From NCBI GenBank assembly GCA_030015575.1, contig JASDDO010000006.1, forward strand, positions 322,386,361 through 322,450,360: a stretch of DNA of 64,000 nucleotides, given 5' to 3'. The translations under genes and the position numbers were made by a program. Under the pieces are notes generated by a model. That model did not search any database. It had not been told where the DNA came from and was given only the letters and a program-made list of their open reading frames with translations. Source of the DNA: Agapanthus africanus. Its lineage: Eukaryota; Streptophyta; Magnoliopsida; Asparagales; Amaryllidaceae. Shown piece by piece: positions 8,106 to 16,354 of the stretch. Position 1 is the first letter of the stretch. Every line of letters begins with the position of its first letter.

Positions 8106-11100
8106 TTAAGCATAGTACTTCTTTAAGAAGCGGCCGTTTATTGGCCTGAAAGGCCTTTCACCGTGCATGTCCATGAGTAGATAGGCTCCACCCTGGTAGA
8201 CCTTGTCTATGATGTACGGGCCTTCATAGTTTGGCTCGAATTTTCCCCGCTTGGCTCGGTTGGGGATCATAGGCCTTTTGACCACTAACACGAGTTCGCC
8301 TTGGCGGAATGTCCTCGGTCGGGTCAATCTTTCATATGAGCGCGTCATCTTTGCTTTATAAGCTTCCAGATTTTGTTGCGCTATGAGTCGGGTTTCGTCG
8401 AGGGCATCGAGCTCCTCAAGCCGAAGGTGAGCATTTTCTTCGTCTGTCAGCTCGTGGTGGACTGCCACTCGTAGAGAGGGTAACTCTATCTCGAGGGGGA
8501 GCACTGCTTCCGTCCCAAATACCAACGCGTACGGCGTTGTGTTTGTAGCCGTCTTGAATGTAGTTCGATAGGCCCAAAGGGCCTCTTGCAGCCTCTCGTG
8601 CCAGTCTCTCTTATTCCTGGAAACGGTCTTTTTTATGATCTTCGTCAAGGTCTTATTGAAGGCCTCGGCCAGACCGTTAGCTCGTGGGTTGTAAACTGAA
8701 GAATATCTCCAGTCTATATTGTGCTGCTGTGCGAAGCGGCTAATCTTATGGCTTCTGTAGGCTAGCCCGTTATCGGAGATAATCCGCCGTGGGGTTCCAA
8801 ACCGATAGATGACGTGCGTCTTGAAGAAGTGGAGGATGTTCTCCGTCTTCACTTCCCTCAGCGGTACTGCTTCTGCCCATTTGGAGAAGTAATCAGTTGT
8901 CGCTAGGATGAAACGATGTCCCCGGGACGATGCTGGCTCGATGGGGCCGACTATGTCAGTCCCCCACATTTCGAATGACCAACTAGCCACCGTTGGGTGT
9001 AGTGGATTCGGATGTTGGTGGATAAAGTCTCCATGAATCTGGCACGAGTGGCATTGCTTCGCATACTCGAGGCAGTCCTGGGTCATTGTGGGCCAATAGT
9101 AACCCATCCGTTTAATTTTTAACTTCATCTTTGGGCCTGCTTGGTGAGAACCGCAAAGTCCGTCGTGAACTTCCTGAACGACTCTTTCTGCCTCGTCAGG
9201 TCCTAAGCATCTCAGCCATAGAGAATCAAACGATCTCTTGTATAGGGTATCGTTGACGAAAGCGAAAGACAGGGCTCGTTTCATGAGCTGATGTCTTGAG
9301 GATGCTTCTTCGGGCATTCGGTGGGACTTAAAGTAGTCTATGAAGACTTCCCTCCAGTCCTCGGCCTCCTCATGGTCTTTTATTTGTAGAGTCGCCTGCT
9401 CAGTCGCTCCCTTCTCCTCATATGATTCTGGAGGTATTTCCGTTGGGGCGAGCACCCGACGGCTTTGTACCACGATTCTTACATCATCGAGGTTTTCGTC
9501 AGCCAGCTCTTTAGCAAGTTTGGCCAACGCGTCTGCCTTGCTGTTTTCCGCGCGCGGTATGTTCTCCAAAGTATAGGAGGGAATTTGGGTCAATAGTCGT
9601 TGCACCTTTTCGCCGTACTTCACCAACTCCGGTTTGCACGTTTGGTAGTCACCATTTACTTGACTAATGACCAATTGAGAATCCCCGTATATAAGGAGGT
9701 CTTCAATTCCCATGTCGATGGCGATCTCGAGGCCTGCTATCAGAGCTTCGTACTCAGCTTCATTGTTCGTCTTCGGCTCTGTTAAGGAGAAGGCGAAGCG
9801 CATTATCCCTCCTTGTGGAGTTACGAAGATGAGGCCTACCTCCGATTTGACCATTGGGATACCTTGTTTCCGTTTCTTTATAGAGGACGCTCCATCGAAA
9901 TAGAGTTCCCATCGGGTACTACCGCCGCCAATCGCATCAAATGCATGCTCGTCCGGCAAATCGCAGTTCAGAGGAGAATCGGCCGGTATCGGGTGCTCAG
10001 CGAGGAAATCGGCAATGGCCTGGCCTTTCACCGCCTTGAGAGGTTGATACGTTATCGAGAACTCCATCAAGAGCAGGGCCCATTTAGCGAGTCGTCCCGT
10101 CAATATGGCTTTTGACATCAAGTATTTAAGGGGGTCCACCTTCGAGATGAGACGGACTTCGTGTGCCAACGCATAGTGCCTGAGCTTTGTTATCGCGAAG
10201 ATTAACGCCAAGCAATGTTTTTCAATGGGAGAGTAGTTGCTTTCCGCCCCCAGTAGAACTCCACTTAAGTAGTAGAGTGCTTTCTCTTTCCCTTGATCGT
10301 TCTCTTGTGCCCATAATGCGCCTAAGGAACCTTCGAGGGCGGTTGTATAAAGAATGAGGGGTTTTCCCTTGACCGGCGCAGCCAACACCGGAGGGTTCTG
10401 CAGGTACTGCTTGATCTCGTCTAGTGCACCTTGGCATTTGTGATCCCAAACGAATGGAGTTCCCTTTTTCATCAGGTGGCTGTAGGGACGGCATTTGCCT
10501 GAAAGATTGGCGATAAACCGCCGGATGTATGCGAGTTTCCCTTGGAGAGACCGCAACTGTTTGAGGGTTCTTGGCGGAGGCATTTCCATGATCGCTTTAA
10601 TCTTTGACGGATCTATTTCAATACCTCGGTGTCGAACGATGAATCCTAGGAATTTGCCCGAGGAGACTCCAAACGCGCATTTGAGGGGATTCATTTTCAA
10701 ATTATATTGCCGAAGGCGTTGAAATACAGTCTCCAGATGCTTTAAATGCTCTTCGTATGACATGCTCTTCACTACAAGGTCATCGATATAGCACTCGACG
10801 ATATCATGTATAAGATCGTCGAAGATCTTTGTCATGGCCCTTTGATAGGTAGCGCCGGCGTTCTTTAGACCAAAGGGCATAACCCTGTAGCAGAATATAC
10901 CCAAAGGGGTCCGGAAAGCGGTGTGCTTCTGGTCTTCGGGATGCATCTTTATCTGATTGTATCCTGATGAACCGTCCATAAAAGAGAAAACCTCGTGAGT
11001 GGACGTGTTATCTATCATTAGCTTGGTTACTGGTACCGGGAAATCGTCCTTTGGACAGGCTTTATTGAGATCCCTGAAATCCACGCATATGCGTACCGTC

Positions 11101-12374
11101 CCATTCTTCTTCATTACCAGGACGATGTTGGCGATCCAGTCGGGATATTGGACTTCTTGGATAAATCCAGAATCGATCAGCTTCTTGACTTCGGCGTTGA
11201 TGCTCATCTCAAGCTCGAGCCGCATCCTTCTTGGCGCCTGCTTGACCGGCTTGATATCCGGGGATATTGTTAATTTATGCACAGCAATCTCCGGATCTAA
11301 TCCCGGCATCTCGGAATAGTTCCACGCGAAGCAGTCTTTATGTCGTAGAAGCACTTTCTTTAACGCAGCCACCCTTTCTTCAGATAGCAGCTCGCTGACA
11401 AATGTCGGTCGCGGGTCATCTGCCGATCCCAACTCAATCTTCTTAAGGTTATCTGCAGTAGTATGTATACCATCTTCCAGTTCTTTCGGAGCTGGCGGAA
11501 ATTCTGAGATCACCTCATCATCGTTGTTCTCAAAGCACCGGGAAAGGTCATCCATGTTCTCAGGCTCTTCTTTTAATATTGTAATCGTATAACAGGTGCG
11601 AATCCACTCCCAGGACTGAGGTGGATTCGGTTCTGCTCTTGCGGCCTTGGGTTCGTGCTTTTGTGGCGGCGTTACCCTCCAGCCGTCGGATAAAGCGAAT
11701 CTGCCCCGTTGGTACTGGTCCTCGACCCAGTTCTTGAAGGTGAAGCAGTCTTCGGTAGGATGTCCTATGGCTCGGTGATAAGAGCAATAGTTCAGATAAG
11801 ACGCTTTGTTAGCTTGCTCAGGGCGTCTAGACTCTGGAAGCGTGATCATTTGATGTTTTAAAGCGAGCTTGAGTAACCTCTCCGTCTTGTCTCGGGGGAA
11901 GGAGTACGCTCGACTTATCTTCTTCATGAGGGACAAATCCGAGCCGTGCAATACCCGATCACGTAACTCTGTAATCCTGCATCGTTGTTGTCGGCTCCTT
12001 TTTCCGCTTCTTGATTTATTTCTGTCTCTGCGTCGGGCCTTTCGTACAACGGGTTGACAAAGACGAACATCTTTGTCTTTTGTAGCCTGTTGAAATAGGC
12101 GTTGCGTCCTGGCCTTCTCGTAGATAGCCATCTCGCGGTTGTGGTCTTCCCGAGCTTTCTGACCCACTTTCCTGATAGGCTTGTCCATTCGTTCTTCAAA
12201 CGACGGACTCGGCATTTCAATCGCGGGATCTAGTTTTGATGAGGGGTTGGCATTTCCTAACGGGGCGTCCTCTTCTTCATCAAAAGTATATATGGCGTAG
12301 CTACTGTGGGCCCGTTCCCGTTTTCCGGTTCTCGCGTATCCAAGCCCAAGTGTTTCCATTTTCCCGTTGGGCAA
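8106..12374 (-). CDS. pol: Element A pol: CHHC knuckle, reverse transcriptase, RNase H, second RNase H, integrase
   Basis: The open frame has 1422 residues. A Cys-His-His-Cys knuckle (YCSYHRAIGHPTEDC) is near residue 197. Reverse transcriptase follows, with PFGLKNAGATYQ and the catalytic YIDD near residue 528. The connection/first RNase H carries EKHCLALIFAITKLRHYAL. The second, plant-type RNase H starts near residue 823 (LYFDGASS, NNEAEYEAL, YGDSQLV, SKADALAK), a hallmark of the Tat lineage. Integrase has the H-H-C-C finger (HDGLCGSHQ, CHSC) and the D, D, E positions in WGTDIVG, ISDNG and NGLAEAF, then a GPY-like tail (YEGPYIID). There is no chromodomain. The first 190 residues include a second copy of the gag segment YSFPRDKTERL plus knuckle. 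The frame looks intact. It is the replication and integration enzyme set of element A. Confidence 0.93.
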   Translation of the reverse strand: MPNGKMETLGLGYARTGKRERAHSSYAIYTFDEEEDAPLGNANPSSKLDPAIEMPSPSFEERMDKPIRKVGQKAREDHNREMAIYEKARTQRLFQQATKDKDVRLCQPVVRKARRRDRNKSRSGKRSRQQRCRITELRDRVLHGSDLSLMKKISRAYSFPRDKTERLLKLALKHQMITLPESRRPEQANKASYLNYCSYHRAIGHPTEDCFTFKNWVEDQYQRGRFALSDGWRVTPPQKHEPKAARAEPNPPQSWEWIRTCYTITILKEEPENMDDLSRCFENNDDEVISEFPPAPKELEDGIHTTADNLKKIELGSADDPRPTFVSELLSEERVAALKKVLLRHKDCFAWNYSEMPGLDPEIAVHKLTISPDIKPVKQAPRRMRLELEMSINAEVKKLIDSGFIQEVQYPDWIANIVLVMKKNGTVRICVDFRDLNKACPKDDFPVPVTKLMIDNTSTHEVFSFMDGSSGYNQIKMHPEDQKHTAFRTPLGIFCYRVMPFGLKNAGATYQRAMTKIFDDLIHDIVECYIDDLVVKSMSYEEHLKHLETVFQRLRQYNLKMNPLKCAFGVSSGKFLGFIVRHRGIEIDPSKIKAIMEMPPPRTLKQLRSLQGKLAYIRRFIANLSGKCRPYSHLMKKGTPFVWDHKCQGALDEIKQYLQNPPVLAAPVKGKPLILYTTALEGSLGALWAQENDQGKEKALYYLSGVLLGAESNYSPIEKHCLALIFAITKLRHYALAHEVRLISKVDPLKYLMSKAILTGRLAKWALLLMEFSITYQPLKAVKGQAIADFLAEHPIPADSPLNCDLPDEHAFDAIGGGSTRWELYFDGASSIKKRKQGIPMVKSEVGLIFVTPQGGIMRFAFSLTEPKTNNEAEYEALIAGLEIAIDMGIEDLLIYGDSQLVISQVNGDYQTCKPELVKYGEKVQRLLTQIPSYTLENIPRAENSKADALAKLAKELADENLDDVRIVVQSRRVLAPTEIPPESYEEKGATEQATLQIKDHEEAEDWREVFIDYFKSHRMPEEASSRHQLMKRALSFAFVNDTLYKRSFDSLWLRCLGPDEAERVVQEVHDGLCGSHQAGPKMKLKIKRMGYYWPTMTQDCLEYAKQCHSCQIHGDFIHQHPNPLHPTVASWSFEMWGTDIVGPIEPASSRGHRFILATTDYFSKWAEAVPLREVKTENILHFFKTHVIYRFGTPRRIISDNGLAYRSHKISRFAQQHNIDWRYSSVYNPRANGLAEAFNKTLTKIIKKTVSRNKRDWHERLQEALWAYRTTFKTATNTTPYALVFGTEAVLPLEIELPSLRVAVHHELTDEENAHLRLEELDALDETRLIAQQNLEAYKAKMTRSYERLTRPRTFRQGELVLVVKRPMIPNRAKRGKFEPNYEGPYIIDKVYQGGAYLLMDMHGERPFRPINGRFLKKYYA

Positions 12375-12452
12375 TTTGCGTTGGGTCCCAGGGACATCCC
12401 AAATCCTGTTGTAGAACCGAGCTTGTCGAACAGTCTGTTCTAAGGGTATTCC

Positions 12453-14585
12453 TTAGCGCTTCAATAGCCTCTTTAGTCCATTTGTGTAGTATCTGGGCAA
12501 ACGGATAGGTTGGAGCCTGTCGAGTGTAACATCCATGTCATGCCAGATCTCTTTCTCTATTTTCGACTCTGAGGATCGGTAGAATAGGATTAACTTCTCA
12601 CCCCTTTGCCTGGGAGGGACGTAAAATGTTTGCAGGTCCTGCACATTGTGAGCTTGAAGTGTGTCGAGATCCTTGTAATGTTCCCGCGGCACCATGGTGA
12701 TTTGCAAACTCTGATCATCGCTAGGGGGTGCTTGTATTGACAGCCGATTAGAGAACACGGCATTAACCTCATCTTCCGAGTCACTTCCGAAGACCAACAT
12801 GGGGGCGGACGTCCCCGGGTTGTTGCGTTGAGATGGCCCGGCATAAACTATCTCTTCTTCTTCTTCGGCATCGCTCCCGAAAACAGGGATGGTGGCGGCG
12901 GCTTTGTTCTCCAGGTTGCGACACCTTTCTGTATCCTCGAAATCTGGCAAAAAGTACTTCGCATCTTCGTATTTGCGGACTTCGTTCACGGAAAATGGGT
13001 TCAACTCACCTGTTACGGTATACTCGAAACCATCCTTAAAGTACTTCATACACTGATGTTGTGTAGAAGGGATGATGTTGTACTCGTGTAGCCAAGGACG
13101 ACCGAGCAAGGCGTTGTAGCAGGTCTTGGCGTCAATGACATGGAATTTGATGTCTATGACGAGGAGTCCAAAGCGTAATGTTAGTATCACGGATCCGAGA
13201 GTCCGTGACGATTGTGAATCGAAACCGGAGATAGTAATTTTGTCACGAGCGAGGTGTTGCACACTCATGCAGATTTCCTTCAACACCCGAACATTAAGGA
13301 GATTGACGGAGGATCCATTATCCACCAGGATCTTGCCTATCTTGATATCATGGCAGTATCCGGAGACATATAGGGGACGGTTGTGGTCGCACGTCCCGAG
13401 AAGGAGGTCTTCGTCACCGAAAGCGATGTTGGCCATATGCACTTCCTCCAATTCATCCTTCATCCTTTCAGTGGCGAGGAAGGCTTGGAATTGCTCAGGT
13501 TCTTGTAACGCCTTAATTAGTGAGTCTCGCGCTTTTTTTGATAATAGGAAGGTATCGAGAATACTAAGCTGAGAAGGTAGCTTCCTTAGGTGCGCTAGGA
13601 TGTTATAGTCTACCTTACCCTTCCTAGGAGGGTCTTTGGCAGCCAGCTCTTTCATGACTTGGTCATCTAAAGTGATATCTTCAGTGACCTTTTCCTTTCC
13701 CTTATCTTTTCTACTCGCGGGCCCGAGATTCTTTTCTGGGAGTGTGCGATTGCGCAGCTGAATGTTCTCGCAGGCCTCCGATTTCTCCTCTTTCCCTAAA
13801 ACGGATTCTTTAAAGAGAGGGCCCAGAGCCATTTCTTCATCGGAGTCGCTCCCAAAGGTGAGAACTTGTGACCCTCCGGCGTTAACCATGTAACAGTTGC
13901 TAGTGGTCCTGTTGTGCTCGTCGGCAGTACTTCTTTGTTCTCGACGAGTCTTGCGTTTCACGCGCTTAAAATGTTGCCGATGAGCAACATATCCTTGCCA
14001 CCATATCTTAAAGGCGTCGCACTCCTCCGTGGGGTGTGAAATTTTCCGATGATATGCGCAATAATCAGGGTGTCTCTCCACCTCATTGAGCGTGTTTTCT
14101 TCCGAGGGTGGTAGCTTCATTCCTATCGACATGGCTTTGGCAAACCGTTTCCTCGTCTTGAATATCTTCTTGTCTGCCTCGGATGCCTTTCGATCTGGCG
14201 GGAGTACTTCAACTCTTTCGTTTAGTCGCCTGCGTTCGGCTCCTTCCGATGCGGCCATCTCACGCTCCTGATCTGCTTTACTCTTTAGACGAATCTCGTC
14301 CAGAAAGGCGTCGATCATTTCATCTGTTGGCCACACAAGTCCTGGCTCAGGGTGTGCCCCCAGTTTCTCGGTGCCAGGAGTTTTCTCATCTTCCGAGTGG
14401 GAAATCACATGACAACTCGCCACATATCCCTCGGATTCATACGATGAGCTCTCTTCCTCATCTTCCTTCTGAAAGACGTGGTTGAGGAACTCTTGCAGTG
14501 TGACGGGAGTCCGTGCCTTTTGATTGTACTCCTCCAGCGCGTCAATCTGTTTCTGCAAATCCGTGCGCTTGTTTCCAGGCTTCAC
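12453..14585 (-). CDS. pro: Element A middle frame: CHHC knuckle and aspartic protease
   Basis: The open stretch of 710 residues lies between gag and pol, in the same frame as both. A charged, probably coiled-coil start is followed by a Cys-His-His-Cys knuckle near residue 173 (YCAYHRKISHPTEEC). The retropepsin core sits near residue 420 (ILVDNGSSVNLLN), with the downstream strand YNALLGRPWLHEY. The motif FGSD followed by acidic residues appears three times (VLTFGSDSDEE, PVFGSDAEEEEE, LVFGSDSEDE). DNGSS is the usual active-site form in this plant branch. Tat/Ogre elements are known to use read-through or splicing around this region; nothing here shows which applies. Confidence 0.85.
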   Translation of the reverse strand: MKPGNKRTDLQKQIDALEEYNQKARTPVTLQEFLNHVFQKEDEEESSSYESEGYVASCHVISHSEDEKTPGTEKLGAHPEPGLVWPTDEMIDAFLDEIRLKSKADQEREMAASEGAERRRLNERVEVLPPDRKASEADKKIFKTRKRFAKAMSIGMKLPPSEENTLNEVERHPDYCAYHRKISHPTEECDAFKIWWQGYVAHRQHFKRVKRKTRREQRSTADEHNRTTSNCYMVNAGGSQVLTFGSDSDEEMALGPLFKESVLGKEEKSEACENIQLRNRTLPEKNLGPASRKDKGKEKVTEDITLDDQVMKELAAKDPPRKGKVDYNILAHLRKLPSQLSILDTFLLSKKARDSLIKALQEPEQFQAFLATERMKDELEEVHMANIAFGDEDLLLGTCDHNRPLYVSGYCHDIKIGKILVDNGSSVNLLNVRVLKEICMSVQHLARDKITISGFDSQSSRTLGSVILTLRFGLLVIDIKFHVIDAKTCYNALLGRPWLHEYNIIPSTQHQCMKYFKDGFEYTVTGELNPFSVNEVRKYEDAKYFLPDFEDTERCRNLENKAAATIPVFGSDAEEEEEIVYAGPSQRNNPGTSAPMLVFGSDSEDEVNAVFSNRLSIQAPPSDDQSLQITMVPREHYKDLDTLQAHNVQDLQTFYVPPRQRGEKLILFYRSSESKIEKEIWHDMDVTLDRLQPIRLPRYYTNGLKRLLKR

Positions 14586-14606
14586 GGGCTTTTTGGATTT
14601 CCTCTT

Positions 14607-16349
14607 CTATTTCTTCGAAGATTTTGACGGTTGGGTGTGAGTACTTGGGCCATCACCACGAATCTTTGTAGTTGGGCGCGGTTTCAACATCCCTTCGATG
14701 ATTTGAGGTTCAAGCGGGTTCTTCCATTCAACCGCTGGGCACGCATGAAGGTCACTCAGCATCCTTTTGGTTTTAGCTGGTAGCACGATTTCCCATGGAG
14801 CTTCTTCAATAAAGGAACAAGTCTCCCCCGGTGCGTCCGTCTTCTTAGGAGTATGCGGCTGCGGCGGGTTCACCTTCCACTTTTCGGACAGCGCAAACTT
14901 TCCCTGGAGGTATTGATCTTCAATCCATCCTTTGAAGACGACGCAATTCTCAATCGGATGGCTTACCGTTTGATGGTAAGGGCAATAGTTGGGGTTGTTC
15001 ACCTCAGTGGGTTGTGGCGGTCGCCTTGGATTTGGCAGGTTTATAAGTCTGTTGCGTACTGCCAGCTCGAATAGCCGTTTCGTCTTGTCCCGTGGGAACG
15101 AGTAGGGACGCTTCATCTTCTCATTATAATACCGGCGTCTTTCTTCCAGTTGATCCGTCAGCTTTGGGGCGTTAGGTTGCTGTTGGGCATTCGCGACGAA
15201 GGTTGCCCTTCCTTTACCCTTGTCATTCCGAGGTTCCGACTTCGGGAGAGGTGGTCTATGACCCATATGGTCCATCTGAGCTAACTTGTCGATTAAAGCC
15301 TGGAATGTGGTTGGCTTAAAGAACATCATAAACTGGGAGATAGTTGTGTGGGGGTCTAGGGTTCCCGCGAACATGCCCACTGCGGGTGCTTCCTCAATGC
15401 GTTGTTCGCATCTCGACCACAAATTCCGCCAGCGTATAGCATACTGGACCCAGGTTTCGCCTGGTTTTACCCTGGCGTTAATCAGTGCTGTTATTGGAGT
15501 GCGTTCGCTGGCACTTGCGAATCGCTGAGTGAATAACAACTCCATTTCAGCGAACGTCTTGATAGAATCGTTTGGGAGTTCCGAATACCATTCGAACACT
15601 GTTTCTGATAAGCTGCCCACGAACTGGCGAAGCAACAGTTTATCATCACCGCCGGTGTTACCGCAGAGGGCCCGGAACTGGGCAACATGTTGATGGGGAT
15701 TGCCGGTCCCCTTATACATGTGGAACTTTGGTATCGTATAGCCCGGCGGGTGTTTGATTTGGTCGTACCAGCTTGGATACGGCCGGCCCGTCTTTACGAC
15801 TTGACCAGCTGCCTCAGCCGCATGATGAACCCGGATTTGCTGGGCTATATAGTCAACCAAATCAGCTTTAGAGATTGCCTCCTCCTTGGCCGTTGAGAGG
15901 GCCGGTGGTGGGTTTGACGTTTCTCCTCGGTCGTCTTCAAGAACGATTGGGGGATCCTCGGTGGGTAGGTCCTGCTGGATCATCATTCCTATCATGTCTT
16001 GGAAGAGAAGGCCCATACGCTGTATGTTGGCCGCTTGTTCAGCAGCCTCTTTGTCCTTCTTCTCCAGTATCCGGCGAAGGAATTCGGCGTCGGTTTCTTC
16101 CTCGTGGCGTTCGTCTGAGGACGTTTCTGGGTTTTCTTTTGGCCCGGTAAGTGCGGCCATAGCATTCATCATTTCCTGGAGCTTTTGCTGTTGCTCCTGA
16201 GCTTTGGTCACCGACCGTGTAAGCGGTCTATGACCTGTAGACGCACGGCTGTCTTCTTTTCCTGACGCCATGTATACGGTGTGGACCATCATGCCCCCAG
16301 ACTTAGGGCGTCTGGGCTCAGTGCTATTAGTTGTCGTTGCAGGCTGGGG
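14607..16349 (-). CDS. gag: Element A gag, capsid and knuckle part
   Basis: This part has a charged coiled coil (EEETDAEFLRRILEKKDKEA), then the retrotransposon gag/capsid region (YPSWYDQIKHPPGYTIPKFH, FVGSLSETVFEWYSELP, GETWVQYAIRWRNLW). The conserved YSFPRDKTKRL segment and a Cys-His-His-Cys knuckle follow (YCPYHQTVSHPIENC, near 14950-15000). Gag builds the virus-like particle that holds the element's RNA. Its upstream edge is the GATCT target duplication of nested element B, beyond which gag's N-terminal part continues at 26321-27374. Confidence 0.88.
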   Translation of the reverse strand, partial: PQPATTTNSTEPRRPKSGGMMVHTVYMASGKEDSRASTGHRPLTRSVTKAQEQQQKLQEMMNAMAALTGPKENPETSSDERHEEETDAEFLRRILEKKDKEAAEQAANIQRMGLLFQDMIGMMIQQDLPTEDPPIVLEDDRGETSNPPPALSTAKEEAISKADLVDYIAQQIRVHHAAEAAGQVVKTGRPYPSWYDQIKHPPGYTIPKFHMYKGTGNPHQHVAQFRALCGNTGGDDKLLLRQFVGSLSETVFEWYSELPNDSIKTFAEMELLFTQRFASASERTPITALINARVKPGETWVQYAIRWRNLWSRCEQRIEEAPAVGMFAGTLDPHTTISQFMMFFKPTTFQALIDKLAQMDHMGHRPPLPKSEPRNDKGKGRATFVANAQQQPNAPKLTDQLEERRRYYNEKMKRPYSFPRDKTKRLFELAVRNRLINLPNPRRPPQPTEVNNPNYCPYHQTVSHPIENCVVFKGWIEDQYLQGKFALSEKWKVNPPQPHTPKKTDAPGETCSFIEEAPWEIVLPAKTKRMLSDLHACPAVEWKNPLEPQIIEGMLKPRPTTKIRGDGPSTHTQPSKSSKK

Positions 16350-16354
16350 GATCT
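16350..16354. repeat. Target site duplication of B, left copy (GATCT)
   Basis: GATCT abuts the left LTR start TGTAACACCC and is repeated at 26316-26320. Confidence 0.92.

Noticed and set aside
9340-10115. Plus-strand frames across A's pol
   Set aside because: Shadows of the intact minus-strand pol frame; no domain in any of them.
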